Shown: positions 1 through 12,859, counted from the stretch's first letter. The stretch: DNA of 64,000 nucleotides from Parapristionchus giblindavisi (GCA_943737045.1 CALSFV010000066.1:435001-499000), one strand, 5' to 3'. The notes: generated by a model from the letters alone, not told the origin. Numbers and translations: made by a program.

Positions 1-105
1 CATTTTGTCAAATCTGTTTCCACTTGCAGTAAACTAGCAGTAAACTTCTAGTCAGTGACGTAATTTAAGTAGACTGCTAGTTTTGGAATACCAGAGGTTT
101 GACCT
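1..105. repeat. Fragment of palindromic family D (AAGTAGACT repeat)
   Basis: The window opens inside a copy of the element that ends in ATACCAGAG and is full of short AGTAGACT/AGTCTACT steps. Better preserved copies lie at 56608-56767 and 61632-61842. It sits in the last visible intron of the acyltransferase gene. Confidence 0.6.
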
Positions 106-108
106 CAC

Positions 109-3100
109 CTGCATTCGCATCCATAACCGCATTGTTCATCGCCTGAGGCACCCTCATGAATATTCCGAAAAGCATCACCACATATATGACACCGACCACG
201 GCTGCGGCTGCAGTCGTTGAGGTACTGTAATACTCGAGAACAGGTTAGCGATGTTTCAATGAAATTTTTTAAACATTTATTCTATTCATACATGGGCGGG
301 GTCGATTCCCCCTGGAGCTCGATTCTACAGGGGGGCATCCGAACGAAAAATAGTTAACCTTGCATGGGGCCTTCACTGTTCTTTCACAAATTTCACCTAA
401 ACGTCATTTTTCACAGGGTCGAGGGCATTCCACAAATTTTCGAAAAGACCTCATTTTACAGGCGACACCCCCATGTCGGCGCCCATGTATGATTCTATTT
501 CTTTTTCCATCAAATACGCATTCATATTTTGTTTGTTCTGGTGGTGATGACGTAAATGAAATGAATTTTACACAACACAATTTAAATTTTTTTGCAATTT
601 CTAAATCTACTTAGAAAATGACATTTCAACGACATAATGAAATTTCAAAAATAATATTTTATTAAGAGCATACCTAATGAAATACTGTTCGAGTGTGCGA
701 TGAACAACTGCAGATATGGCGAAAGTGACGGAAAGACAGAGAATGATATCTGCAAGGCAGAAAATAACATTAAAAAGCATATTCGACCGAATCTAAAGCT
801 CTCCGATCTGGCAATTTCTTTTCTGCTCTGGGTCAGCCTTTAAAGATGGAGGCTGGCGAATGAATATTCAAATGCATAGCATATCTATTATGCAAGGGAC
901 AAGTGATATGCAAGGAATTAGCTCGACCATTCATCAATCCCGTAGCGCAGTGGTAATAGTACTCACTAGTAAGCGTAACGACGCGGGTTCGCAACCTATT
1001 GCTGAACTTTCCTATTTTCAAAATTTCGCGTCTTTGCCTGTACATCAAGCACGGATTCATTCATGATTCTTGCAATCAATAAGCTAAATTAGCATAAAAT
1101 AATTAATGTATGGTATGTAGAATAACTTTTGCTATCTTTCTGTCTTTACAGTTTGTTCACGAAAATATTCCTCGGACTCCACCTTTAAAAGACAGACAGA
1201 AATAGTATTTTTGAATAGACAAAAATAGTTTTCTCGAAAAAAAGCAAAATGTTTTCCCTTGTTTTCTTGAAAAACTGCAAAATTCAGATTCCTTACCTTG
1301 GTCGGAGATCTGAGGCTGATCCCAGTAGCTCTTCCACATGATGATAACGGGCCAGTGCACGAGATATACCACGTAGGAAACGTCGCCCAAGTACACCATG
1401 AAGCTTAAAGACACACCCCAAGCTAATTTTACTCTCCATATTGGCAATGATCTCTCGTAGACAAAGAGAGTGAGAGAGCGTGGCCAGAGCGGAGAGTTTC
1501 TAATTTGCTTGGGTTGTGGCTTTAACGACACTATTAATCATTGTGATAAAATCGCTACTATCAATGTTATGTGCCTAATTGGTTGTATTTTATACCTATT
1601 ACCCGAATGCCATTGGTTCAATTCCTATTCCATTACATTGCTGTGTAATGATTACAGCACAGTGTGATGAGAAATCGATAAATCGATCAATCAATAAGTC
1701 GATAAATCAATAAATCGATCCTTACGGATTAGTGAACACAACCGATTGGTGCTCTTCAGTGTGTCCAATAATGATAGCAGCAGCTGTCAGGGCAACGGCG
1801 ATAAGTCGGAGAATCGGAGAAGCGAGGAGTAGTATCGGTGATAGGGCGAAGATGAATAGGACGACGGCAATACCGGTTGAGAGGATGGGAAGCGGGTCTG
1901 TAAAATGATATAATGAGAAATGAAAAAAACGGACGAAGAGTATGCAAAAGTTTAGTATTATTTCTTATTATTTCCTTCTCTTCGACTTTAAAAACGCTAA
2001 CGCCGAGCTAATTTCAAGACTCCGCTCTGACAAAGTTCTCTTGCTTTATTGGTCTGTGAGAGAGTGTTGACCAAAATAGAAACATCTTCGTTATTTAATT
2101 TATTTGTTCATTTTTTTGTCTTATAATTTTTTGATATTCTGTCAGAGGATTGTTTGATGGGAGACCAATTGGTAAAATACTTGAACACGTACTGTATTTG
2201 AAAATTTGGTCAGCCATAGCAGCACTACTCTTTTCGTCGCCACCAATAACTCCATCTTCCAGTAGTAGAAGAACGTCCGCAGAGGTCACGCCAGAGTATT
2301 TCTTATCACATATCTACAATAGGCCATTACGAAATGGCAAACCATACTATTGCATTTTTGCCGTTTTCAAATGATAATTCAATTTGAAAGATTATCAATT
2401 ACATTTTATTGGTCAAACTTTCCATATTTTTCCTGAAATATAGACACACCTGATTATTGTTGTTCCCTGCATGCCAGCTTATGATCTGTAATTATAAATA
2501 TTATGGCGTTTATATTTCTATATATTTCTATTTCTATTTGTTCTTTTTTTCCTCATTCAAGTTAATAAAAACAAAACCTCGTGCGCTACTGCTCCGCCCA
2601 GAAATTGCCACACTCTCGATAGAAGAAAATTAAATGACACATTGGGAGAAGTGACGAGTTGGAATGAAAAAGAAGCTGTAATCAATCAACAAATTATCAT
2701 TAATCATCGCCTTTCGAGAATTTTATTAATTTTCATACAAAAAAAGACTATTAAAATATATTTTGCAGCATATTTTGCATGTTCAGAGCATATCGATAAA
2801 TAAATATAAATAATTCCTAAATAAAAATAAATAATTCACCGGTGATGAGGAAAACCAGATATCCCATAGTCAATCTTGATCCGAGTACCCGTTGAATTGA
2901 GTAGATGAATGGTACGATAAGATAGTACTGAATCTCCACTCCGAGTGACCAGGTGTGCGTCAGTACGTTCGAGTCACGCAACTGCAATATTAATAATTAT
3001 AATTATAATAATTATATTTATACGTATATGAATAAACAATGCAACTTTAGGATCATAATACAGTATTAACATTATTCATTCAATTATAATACATATATTT

Positions 3101-5353
3101 TATTTATTTATGATAAGATGATAAGATAGCATATGATAAATTCCTTTTTCGTTTCGTGATTTCATCGAAAATCAATTTTTTTCAGTGTATTCTCTCTGAT
3201 CATACCCAAATCGCAATGGATATGCACACAGTGAAAAAGTGTATTCCACATTACACAAGACTCAAGGGTTACGGTTTTGAGTTCACAATTATTTTTCTTT
3301 CTGTATCTTTGTGAATGCACTACCTCTGTGAAGTAATCTACTTCCTCGACGATTGAAAGCATATTCGTCGAGAAGAATGACGCCCACACTACGTCGACGA
3401 CGAATCTAAAGTTGCAAGATATAATTCACCATTTATCCCTCTTCTCCCCCTTTCGTTTTTTTTTCCCCAAATGCTATCGTGTACTACTTGTTCTTTCAAG
3501 TGTTGTCGCATCTTTTTTATGTATGATAAATTAAATTAAATTAAATATAAAGCACCGTATGAAAGCGCACTGAGATTAAATTTGCCCAAGCAACGTTTTG
3601 CTCGTATTCAGGCAAATAAAGTTAAATCGCTGGATTTTGAGCTACCATTTGCCCGAATGTGGGCAAATGGAGTACACAAGTAGTGTTAGGTGGCAAAGCT
3701 ATTTATTGTTATTTATTCAATTCCTATACCATTATCATCTACTGTCGTCCCCATTTGAATCATCGATTGATCTCACTTGCTTCGTCATTATTTTATTTTA
3801 TCTTTCATCTCTCTGTTTATCGTTAAAGATAAATAAATTATTAAATATATTATTATTATTGCCCATATTTGAGCGAGTTTCCTCTCTGTGTAGTATGATC
3901 TTTGCATTATTGTCCGTGATGGATTTAAACCCCTTGTTCAAAAGCGGCGAAAAGAATCGAAAAAGAAGTGAAAACTCTAATTTTTTTACAAACTATCGGC
4001 ACTTTTTTTACTTTTCGCGCCACGTCAGTCTAGTCGGGGAAAAAGTTGTATGTGTTTATCTTGGGAGTGAATCGCGCTTATTCGACTAATTGTTCGAGAT
4101 AGAAGTGCACCTTCGATCACCATATTAGCTAACCTATTATATTATTTATAATAGGTTAGCTAATATTTTTATTTAATTTATCATTTAAAGTGCATGTAAG
4201 CATTAATATTATTAATTTAATTGTATTTGATCTTAGCACGCCTAGACTATTCAGTCGTTTAGTGACAACCACTCTGTATCTTGAAGTAGACTTGCAAGTC
4301 TACTTTAAGTGGCGTATATACTGTAATGCATTTAGTCAAATGTTCTTTCACTTCAAGTAGACTCAGAGTAAACTGCAGTGACATATTTTAAGTAGGCTTT
4401 GTAAGTTTTGAAATACTTTTCCCTCCAAAATGGTTCTATTCTTCTTGACAAAGGTCATTGTATTGTCATTGTAATGCGAATCGCTTACTTGAATACGTCT
4501 CGCTTCATCAAGATAAGTGGAACAGCGAAGAACAGAATGAATAGAAGTATGGCATATAGAGGAGCAATTCGTTTGAACCGACGAATGTAGAAGGTTTTCA
4601 GTACTGAAAATCACGTGATCAAAAATAAAGTCACGTGAAACAACAGCTTCATAAATATAATATTGTGAATGTGTGTTTTATCTGAAAATTACTGAAGTTC
4701 AGCTGTATTTCGCAAAGAGATGTATTGGTATGATATTTTGGACAAATGTAAAATAACTGAGCACACATCCAATTTCATTTTCATATCACCCCATTTAGCA
4801 ACCGAAGAAGCTCCAATAAATGAATGCTGACGTACCGCCCAAAGTGAGTGCGCGTTCGCGTGCCAGTATCGACGACATCAGATATCCGGACAGCACGAAA
4901 AATCTACAAAATTTTTTAAAGTGCTGATTTATTTTTTCCTGATTTTTTTGAGTCGATAAATTTCAAGCCGTACAAATCAGCATAATTTTAAAATAAAATA
5001 AAATTTAATCATTTATCAAGAATAAACAACACCGCCACAGCGGAGAGTAAAACTATCTCGGGATGTGCCTCTAACAAGCTCTTGTAAGCGCTGCTCTCTT
5101 ATTCTGAAAATCTTGTGAGAGGTTCGAGTACACCTCGGGGGTCGTTTTGCTTACTATTAATCATGATATATCGATTTGCCTCACCATATACCCGCTAATA
5201 CGGATATAAACACTATCAAAATAGTCGGAAAGATTACATATCAACGCCAACAAATCCGGCCGGGAATTGCTGCTCCCTCAGATGAAATCCGAGCACAGCA
5301 GCGATTGCTAATCCACGGATGCCTTGAATATCCGGCCTCTTCACCCGGCTCAT
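109..5353 (-). CDS. Multi-pass membrane acyltransferase (acyltransferase-3 family, nematode OAC/NRF-6 type), 3'-truncated by window edge
   Basis: Eleven exons with fully consistent codon phase: 5238-5353, 4836-4903, 4489-4603, 3324-3405, 2840-2981, 2578-2675, 2193-2313, 1726-1897, 1297-1403, 674-749, 109-224. They encode 404 codons and end in a donor at 108, so more exons lie to the left. Family hallmarks appear in order: KRPDIQGIRGLAI and the conserved FH (about residue 24), FFVLSGYLM, FYIRRFKRIAPLY, FVVDVVWASFF, HTWSLGVEIQYY (about 136), SRVWQFLGG, then YLGDVSYVVYLVHWP near residue 320 and a final hydrophobic helix. Members of this family move acyl groups at a membrane; the substrate cannot be read from sequence. 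The start is the ATG of MSRVKRPD; an upstream exon is possible. The donor of exon 2193-2313 is the least certain junction, because alternatives exist a few bases away. Introns carry several palindromic elements, and the acceptor of exon 1297-1403 abuts one. Confidence 0.88.
930..1010 (+). repeat. tRNA-like sequence in intron
   Basis: The stretch contains TAGCGCAGTGGTAATAG, close to a tRNA D-arm/A-box, and 35 bases later GGGTTCGCAACC, close to a T-arm/B-box. I do not see a clean acceptor stem, so I read it as a tRNA-derived repeat rather than a functional tRNA. It lies in the acyltransferase intron between exons 1297-1403 and 674-749. Confidence 0.4.
1405..1525. mobile_element. Palindromic MITE family A, abutting a splice acceptor
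   Basis: TTAA-flanked near-perfect hairpin reading TTAAAGACACACCCC inward from the left and its complement from the right, with a centre containing CTCTCGTAGACAAAGAGAG. The TTAA on the exon side (1405-1408) together with the next base forms the AG used as 3' splice site of exon 1297-1403. Confidence 0.8.
1988..2070. mobile_element. Degraded MITE family A copy
   Basis: The sequence GCCGAGCTAATTTCAAGACT, then CCGCTCTGACAAAG and GAGAGAGTGTTG, follows the family A order but both ends are eroded. It is intronic in the acyltransferase gene. Confidence 0.5.
3480..3550 (+). repeat. LINE 3'-end scar with (TAAAT)n tail
   Basis: The stretch TGTATGATAAATTAAATTAA, with GTTGTCGCAT before it, matches the 3' terminus of the LINE fragment ending at 13595. 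Only the last few dozen bases of the element were copied, as expected for a severely 5'-truncated retroposition. Confidence 0.5.
4255..4425. repeat. Palindromic family D variant
   Basis: It contains repeated AAGTAGACTT steps, the internal phrase TGTAATGCATTTAGTCAAATG shared (inverted) with the 56608 and 61632 copies, and an end resembling TTTTGAAATAC. It is intronic in the acyltransferase gene. Confidence 0.5.
5036..5125. mobile_element. Half copy of MITE family A
   Basis: Only the right arm (CAGCGGAGAGTAAAACTA then GGGATGTGCCTCTAA) is recognisable. It is located in the first intron of the acyltransferase gene. Confidence 0.45.
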
Positions 5354-6308
5354 GGTTCCTGAATGACATACTAGTGCCATACATTTTGACCAATATATAT
5401 TCAAATTCAACATTTAAAGTGCATTCAAACCGACACTTCCACATCCGTTAATAATCATAATTAAATAATAATTAAATTAGACAAATCGAAGGAATATTTC
5501 ATTCCGGTCATAAGACGAGTGCAATTTATGAAAAATAAAATAGAAAAGACTATATAAAACAAGTTGCGCAGAATAGACGCGATCCGAAGAACAATAAAGA
5601 GAGGATGTTCTGTCTCAGTCGGTGCCTAGTGTGTCTAAAGTGCAGCTCTGCTGAACAGACCCCCGGAGATCGGACAGAGCGATAAGAGATCTAGATCAAT
5701 GAAAGAAATGGGCAAAGGTGTGCAAAAACTGCTTGATATCGCAAAAGCGCCCCACAGGACGTTTTTGGTTCGTTGAACTTTGTGAGTTGATGAACATTGA
5801 AAAATTATCAGAATCGTCGCAATACTATTTGACCTTTCCATGTCATTCGCAGTGGTGTGGGAATGGCAAATATCTAATATTTTATGAATATTTGCTGAAT
5901 ATTTTAATAAGTAACTTAAAAATCAATTACCGTATGCATCAATTGGCCTTGAATTATCACTTGCCTAGAAGTGATCCGCAGGACTGTCTTTATTGACCGT
6001 ATAAAATACACTTGTTTATTTGGTACGAGAGCAGCAAACCACTGCCACAATGAATGTCTATGTTTAGAGAGAGAGCACCGGTGAGAGAGTAGGTAGATCA
6101 GAGAGAGCGCGAGGAAGGAAAGGAGGAAAGAGTGGGGGAGTTAATCGATAGTTCTTCCTCTGATTAACAGCAGTAGCAATGCAATTATGCAAATACATTT
6201 TATACGGACAATACTATCTACCGATTTCCATGGTGTTTGTTTGAACATTTCATTCACTAATATCTAATTTCTTGAGTACATTTGCATATTTAACTATGCT
6301 CAATTTCT
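5354..6308. other. Intergenic; upstream region of the acyltransferase, one repeat
   Basis: I see no coding exon. From about 5993 to 6216 lies a copy of a repeat that begins near ATAAAATACACTTGTTTATTTGG and ends near TTTTATACGGACAATA; sister copies are at 24826-25052 and 55253-55518. The rest is AT-rich unique sequence that should hold the acyltransferase promoter, but no motif stands out. Confidence 0.5.
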
Positions 6309-7724
6309 ATTATAATACACACTTAGAAACAAGGGTGTAAAAATGAAATGGTGGACTTCTGTATCACACCTCGGAGTGTTCTCAGACCTCGGAGTGTTTT
6401 TGTGAACACGTAATGGCGTTCTAATTTACTCCTTTTAAGTGCTTTCTTTAAACACATTAAAAAATATTTATATTCCTGCTGAAAGCTGTTTAAAAAAATG
6501 AAACCGAACTGGGCCTCTGGTTTTGGTCCTGTTATTTATCCACACAGTTTTGTATCCGATAAAGCGATTACGAATTCTTATCTCTAGTCATTGCCATTGC
6601 CATCTGTTTTGAAATGCATCATCCAATGCACTGACAAATTGTTTATGTTGTGTTACATTTTTCAAAAGGAGCGCACGCCGTACCCCCTCCGCCGCGTCGC
6701 CGTCCTTACGGCGTGCGCACGTTTTGAAAAATGTAACGCCATCTTACAGTAAGAAGATCAGTGTCAAAGTGGGCGGAGCAAAGGGGCGGCGCTAACCCGA
6801 CCTAGAAAACAGTGTAGGTTCGAATGTCCCCGAAGTGTTAAATTTTACACCTTTTACGTGTCAAAAATGCCCACATTGCTTATTCACCGGATGAAGATGG
6901 ATGAGTGTTCTAATTTACACTTTTTCTCCTCGGTATAGTCGAATGTAAATCAACGAGCGTAGTATAATAAAAATATAATATTATTATTCTTTATCACTAC
7001 TAAAATAGGAGCAATCGCGCAAATATTTATCTTTAATACATGAAACTGTTAATGTATTCGTAAAAAAGTAGATCCCAGGCACGGTTCAAAAGTTTTCGTA
7101 AAACACAATCTCTCGCCGATTTTTCTTATCGTTTCATCACTTTCAATAGTCATATCATATGGACGAAAAATAAAGATTTGTACGATTGCTCCTATTTTGG
7201 AGATGATAAATATATTATTATTCTAATTTTATACGCAGGTCGACTTACATTCGACTGTACCTAGGAGAAGAAGTCTAACGTAGAACAATGTTCATCCCGT
7301 GAAAATTGCAATTCACTTGTACTTTTTGACACATAGAATGGTGTGAAATGCTTCGAGGAAACCAAAAACTTCGTGGTTTTCAAAACTATACACTATTTCT
7401 GTAGGCTGGTGGTTAGCCCTTCCTGGCCCATTACAAGTTCCGTGCCTTTGATTAGTTTCCGCCCATTTTGACAGATAGCAATGGCAATAAGTAGAGGTGA
7501 GAATTCGTAATCGCTTTATCTGATTCAAAACAAGTGACCAGCGATCAGAGATCGAGAGACGAGTTCGGTTTCACAAAGACGGCTTTTGTCAGCAACATAC
7601 AACTCTAAAATGTGTTAGAAATTGATTAAAAGGTGTAAATTAGAACGCCGTCTTCATAAGAACACTCCGAGGTTTTCTACGGAAGTACACCATTTCATTT
7701 TTACAAATTTGTTTCTGCGAGTGT
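6309..7724. mobile_element. Inverted-repeat element X
   Basis: The left end (CACTTAGAAACAAGGGTG, then AAATGAAATGGTG) is answered in inverse at 7685-7724 (CACCATTTCATTTTTACA, then GTTTCTGCGAGTG), and inner blocks around AGAACACTCCGAGGT also mirror. Inside is a hairpin at 6652-6737. The block 6765-7030 recurs at 10909-11215, and 7080-7205 is the inverse of 9200-9320 in the neighbouring repeated unit. No transposase is visible, so it is non-autonomous. Confidence 0.6.
6652..6737. repeat. Hairpin element family E
   Basis: GTTACATTTTTCAAAA at the left and TTTTGAAAAATGTAAC at the right form terminal inverted repeats around GCGCACGCCGT/ACGGCGTGCGC. Two further copies lie at 8863-8969 and 15613-15719. 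Confidence 0.75.
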
Positions 7725-7890
7725 GAAGCACAATTTGATTTAGTAAATGGCAAAGGTGAAAATACTGCTATTCATGGCAAACGAAGTCCTCGTGCGAACA
7801 TCATTGCCAGGCAGTGATAATTCGAAGCCTACTGATGTCGATGGTAAGGCTGTTTAATTGCTCTTTCAGCTTCTTATTTAAATATTTAGG

Positions 7891-8562
7891 CCTGCGACCA
7901 CCTGGTTGACACTGTCCGTGCGATATGCACAGATAAAATATTAAGCCATGCCTGCGACCAACTGGTTGACCCTGTCCGTGCGATATGCACAGATAAAATA
8001 TTAAGCCATGCCTGCGACCAACTGGTTGACTCTGTCCGTGCGATATGCACAGATAAAATATTAAGCCATGCCTGCGATCACCTGGTTGACCCTGTCCGTG
8101 CGATATGCACAGATAAAATATTAAGCCATGCCTGCGACCACCTGGTTGACACTCTCCGTGCGATATGCACAGATAAAATATTAAGCCATGTCTGCGACCA
8201 CCTGGTTGACCCTCTCCGTGCGATATGCACAGATAAAATGTTAAGCCATGTCTGCGACCACCTGGTTGACCCTGTCCGTGCGATATGCACAGATAAAATA
8301 TTAAGCCATGTCTGCGACCACCCGGTTGACCCTGTCCGTGCGATATGCACAGATAAAATATTAAGCCATGCCTACGACCAACTGGTTGACCCTGTCCGTG
8401 CGATATGCACAGATAAAATATTAAGCCATGCCTGCGACCACCTGGTTGACACTGTCCGTGCGATATGCACAGATAAAATATTAAGCCATGCCTGCGACCA
8501 CCTGGTTGACCCTGTCCGTGCGATATGCACAGATAAAATGTTAAGCCATGCCTGCGACCACA
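7891..8562. repeat. 60-bp minisatellite, array 1
   Basis: Eleven full tandem units with exactly 60-bp period, each starting CCTGCGACCA and containing GTGCGATATGCAC, TAAAATATTAAGCCATG and TTGAC, followed by a diverged terminal unit. Units differ by single substitutions only. Because 60 is a multiple of three, open frames appear on both strands; these are a by-product of the period. Confidence 0.95.
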
Positions 8563-8862
8563 TAATTCATGTTGTTCGCGCGATATTTTACCCTTAGCTA
8601 ATCGTTTCTTTCATCATATTAAACATGACAGAAACGACAAAAAGATTTGAATAATCATACTCGTAATGGCCATGAATTGTACTTTGAATACATTGCAATT
8701 TCTAATATGAATACATTCAAGGGAGGGCAGATTCAAGAATGAATTTCTATCGCTATGATTGAATGGGGACAGCTTGCAACGGAAACTAATAGTAGAATAA
8801 ATATATTACTAATTATACATAACTGTTTACTCTACTTATATACGTTCGTTGACTTATGTGGG

Positions 8863-8969
8863 GTTACATTTTCAAAAACGGGCGCACGCCGTAGTGTATA
8901 CAGTATACAGTATATAGTATAAAATGAAATAGTGAAATAGACGGCGTGCGCCCGTTTAGAAAATGTAAC
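8863..8969. repeat. Hairpin element family E, copy 2
   Basis: Terminal inverted repeats GTTACATTTTCAAAAACG and its complement flank GGCGCACGCCGT and ACGGCGTGCGCC around an AT-rich centre. Confidence 0.75.
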
Positions 8970-9371
8970 ACCACATTACATTGAATGGGGAAATAGTTGG
9001 CATAACCCCCTAATCGCCTTATGCGACGGAAGTCCATCTATCCATCTTCTGTCCTTATACATATGACCTCTACTCATTATATTTGATGGAATAAATAAAT
9101 AAATAAATAAATAATAGACTGATAAGGTGTTCAAATGTGATGCAATGTAAAATATATACAACTTCCATGACTGAGAATAAGATAAGATACTTATCATCTC
9201 CAAAATAGGAGCAATCGTGAAAATCTTTATTTTTATCCATATGATATGACAATTGAAAGTGACGAAATTACAAAAAAAAGAGGCGAGAGATTGTGTTGTA
9301 CGAAAACTTCTGAACTGAGTCTGCGAACTAAATTTTTACGAATACATTAGCACATGAAGCCGTAACTCTCC

Positions 9372-9468
9372 ACTCAAGCAATACTCTCTCGCCTTCTTTG
9401 TCCGTGAAAGAGTGTTGCCAGAGCGAAGATTTAAGTTAGCTCGGGGTGTGCCTTTAGCGATAGTGAAC
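9372..9468. mobile_element. MITE family A copy inside repeated unit
   Basis: Degraded copy with CTCTCCACTC, CTCTCTCGCC, then GCTCGGGGTGTGCCTTTAG at the right end. The equivalent copy in the second unit (16087-16150) is internally deleted. Confidence 0.6.
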
Positions 9469-9656
9469 GGGGAGCACTCCCTTAATTCCAATATTCTTGA
9501 AGGGATGAGAAATGGTAGTCGGTCTCTTGCTGTTTGTCCGTGTCTTTTTACTTCTCTGAAGTCACGCGTTTCTCACTGAAATTTGGCCGATATATCATAT
9601 ATGATTGTGCTCAAGACCAAAAGCATTTAAATTTTAAGCATGATGCGGAGATTGGA

Positions 9657-9765
9657 TAATATTCAAAGGCACATCCAAGCCATTTTAACAATCTCCGCTC
9701 AGACAAAGAAAGCGAGAGAGTGTTGTCCGAGCAAGAGTCTCAAAAAAGCTCGGGGTGTGCCTTTA
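9657..9765. mobile_element. MITE family A copy inside repeated unit
   Basis: The right arm ending AGCTCGGGGTGTGCCTTTAA is intact, and the centre contains CAAAGAAAGCGAGAGAGTG. The corresponding copy in the second unit is at 16392-16513. Confidence 0.65.
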
Positions 9766-10908
9766 ACTCACATAGAGTGTGTTAGATCAATTTATATATA
9801 ACAAGAAATTGAAAGACACAGAGTTCCCAAGACAAACAGTTTATGGGAAACTAATACACGATTTTTCGTATTGACAATAATTAACCAGTTTTCGATGTCA
9901 GTTCACTAGTAGCTTACCATTTAAGGCACAGGAATATTCTGGAGAAGTTGCGCATGAGCGCTTTGTGCCGAAACATCAAGGTCGACTTCATTATGATACA
10001 ATTGGAGCTTTGAATCTGAAATATTATAGAAGAACATGCAAGTTCTTTTTAATCTAGAGATACTATGATATAATATTTTTTAAATAAAAAAATAGGTGAT
10101 ATAAATAGTGTATTTACTTATCAATTTCTATCTATCAGCAGAATTTAGATTAGTTTTATTGTTTTATTTTTATTGTTAAATAGCTATGGAGGATGGAGGC
10201 CGAACGAATTCCGGAAATTTATAGAAATACATATCATAGCGCTGAAACGTATTTAAATTCGTTTTCTTTAGGCGATTTTTTTACTTCCTAATTCTAAAAC
10301 GTGCAGCTTTATTAGCGTTATGATTAATTTTTCAAATAATGCTACCGAAATAATTACAGGAGTATTTCTAAGTCTATCGGAAACTTTTCTCTAACAAATT
10401 AAAAACCGCGATTCGCCTTTTTCGAAGCCCACAGACCTACAGGGATTTGACATTTGCTCGAAATTATACTCTAATGGAGTCATTATATTATGTACATATA
10501 TTATAGCGAACATAATTTTAAAAAAAACATCTATTTTCCCGATTGATAACGCAGATAATGTTGCAATGTTATTTATATTCTAGCCTTGAGTGGCCTTATT
10601 ACTGACTGCATACTTTGTATTATACAGTGGTACATGTTGGCCGTTTCTAAGAATAGGCACCACTTCGCGGCATAACTACGCATGACGCGAGACGTTTTTC
10701 GCGATGCGTAAGTTCCAAAAAAGAGCTACAATAACCCAATTTATAGTTGAATCTGAAAAGTTTTTTCCTCCAAATTCGACATTCTCGAAATTTTGCAAAT
10801 TCAACTTGTGGGGGAATTCTAATATTTACAAATGGGCGATAAGATAGAAAGAAACAGTGACGGCGTGGTCACTGAGACATTGTTTACAATAAGAACTTCA
10901 GTGACAAA

Positions 10909-11215
10909 GTGGGCGGAGCAAAGGGGCGGGGCTAACCCGACCTAGAAAACAGTGTAGTTTTGAATGTCCCCGAAGTGCTCAATGCAACACGTTTTACGTG
11001 TCAAAAATTTACACTGGTGAAAAAAAATTTACATATTGCTTATTCATCGGATGAAGATGGATGAGTGTTCTAATTTACACTTTTCCTCCTCGGTATAGTC
11101 GAATGTAAATCAACGAGCGTATATTAGTATAATAAAAAATATAATATTATTATTTTTCATCACTACTAAAATAGGAGCAATCGCGCAAATATTTATCTTT
11201 AATTCATAATAATAT
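10909..11215. repeat. Second copy of the core of element X
   Basis: Near-identical to 6765-7030: the phrases AAAGTGGGCGGAGCAAAGGG, CCGACCTAGAAAACAGTG and GATGAAGATGGATGAGTG occur in both in the same order. It ends where the LINE reading frame begins. Confidence 0.8.
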
Positions 11216-11218
11216 CTT

Positions 11219-12859
11219 TAATTCACCACTGACCATTTAAAGGCTAATGAACTGGCTCGTCATTTCTTGCAATCATTTAATAGCAATTCTTATCGTACGC
11301 CTGATACTTTCTCGCTCTCTTCTAATAGAACCATTGACTATATAGACATCCATCCCATTACGGTATCTAAACTTTTGCGCTCTTTGCCTGCTCGTAACTC
11401 CTCCTCTCCCGATAACATACCATATATATTTCTTAAGCGCACCTCAGACCATATATGTGTCCCTCTTACCATTATTTACAATCGGTTTCTTTTGCACGGA
11501 TCTTCACCTTCATCTTGGCAAACTGCCAATGTCAGAGGCATATACAAGCGAAAGGGGCCTAAAAACGATGCCTCGTTCTATCGACCAATCTCACTTACGT
11601 GTTCTACATCAAAAGTATTTGAAAGGATAGTTGTCGCTGCACTTTGGCAGCATCTAATCGATAATAAACTAGTCTCCCCCTGTCAACATGGTTTTACGCC
11701 AAATCGATCTTGTGTTTCTGCCATACTTTCCTCTTTCTCCCATTGGTACCCTGCTTTAGACAAAAACAAGTTCATATCAGTAGCATTCATTGATTTCTCG
11801 AAAGCTTTTGATTCAATTCCTATTGATCTACTTCTACATAAATGTTCGCTTTTGGGTATTAAAGGGTCTCTTCTTAATTGGATTCGTTCTTTTCTTACTA
11901 ATCGATCTCAATCTGTTATTGTAGGGGATACCGTATCCCAGCCTTTCAATGTACTATCAGGAGTTCCCCAGGGTAGTTGTCTCGGTCCACTGCTTTTCTG
12001 CATGTACATTAGTGATCTACCACATGTACTCCCATCTACAGTACACTGTGTTATCTATGCAGATGACGTCAAACTTTACTCTATATCTGATACATCCGCC
12101 CTCCAAACAGCTCTTTCCACATTGCAACAATGGTCGTCTCAATGGGGTTTATCTATCTCACTTTCCAAAACAGTTATTATGCGCATTGGAAATAATCATC
12201 CAGATATCGACTTCTTGATCAATAACACTCCCCTTCCTGTAGTGAAGCAATTCACTGATCTTGGCGTTACCTACAGTAATACTCTCTGCTTTTCATCTCA
12301 CATTCTATCCATAGTCTCTAGAGCCAAAGCTAGATGTTCATACATCTACCGTATTTTCTCCTCGAAAAATCCTATCTTGTACGCTCGCATGTTCTCCTTA
12401 TATGTTAGGCCTATACTAGAGTATGCTTGCGAAATATGGTCTCCACGCGAACAATATCTTATCGACCTCATAGAGAAAGTTCAAAGATCATTTACACGTA
12501 GTATATATGCCAAATGCGGTCTCACTCCTACCTCTTATTCGAATCGATTATCACACCTCAACCTTGATCTCCTTGAGCAAAGACGCACCCTTATAGACTT
12601 GAGTTTCACTTATAAAGTAGTGCATGGACTAGTTAGTATAGACAATCCCACCTTTCTTTTATCTTCACCCTCTAGAATTTCCCGTAGACACAACTATATT
12701 CTTCGTAAACACCCTTGTAGATCCACTCGTTTCTCTCATTTCTTTTCAAACCGTATTGTAAACGTTTGGAACTCTCTTCCCAATAGCTCGATTATATGTC
12801 CTAATCCAAAGTCGTTTAGTAATTCAATTAGATCAATTATATGTAGCTCTTCTTCTTAA
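11219..12859 (+). CDS. Non-LTR retrotransposon reverse transcriptase, 5'-truncated (CR1/jockey-like)
   Basis: A continuous frame of about 545 codons with all main RT blocks: YRPISL, FIDFSKAFDSI, GVPQGSCLGPLLF, catalytic YADDVKLY and LSKTVIMRIG, followed by the C-terminal region with YVRPILEYACEIW. Such an enzyme copies element RNA into DNA at the insertion site. There is no ATG at the head and no endonuclease domain; coding sequence starts abruptly after the element X fragment, so the copy is dead on arrival by 5' truncation even though the RT frame is intact. An AATAAA-like end and AT-rich 3' region follow to about 13010. It is a transposon gene, not a host gene. Confidence 0.85.

Larger units (their letters stand above)
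7700..10655. mobile_element. Large repeated unit, copy 1 (with minisatellite)
   Basis: About 2.95 kb that recurs, colinear and highly similar, from 14240 onward. Shared landmarks include GAAGCACAATTTGATTTAG near the left end, the 60-bp minisatellite, a family E hairpin, a (AAAT)n tract, two family A MITE copies, the phrase CAGGAATATTCTGGAGAAG near 9940, and TATTATAGCGAACATA near 10505. I find no conserved gene in it. A whole-unit duplication or a large non-autonomous transposon both fit. Confidence 0.7.

Noticed and set aside
7891..8562. CRISPR-like regular repeat array
   Set aside because: Units are contiguous with no unique spacers, and the genome is eukaryotic.
8078..8597. Long repetitive open frames on both strands over the minisatellite (also 14475-15351)
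   Set aside because: The 60-bp period is a multiple of three, so any stop-free unit gives long frames. There is no start context, the 55-bp units shift frame, and both strands look equally 'coding'.
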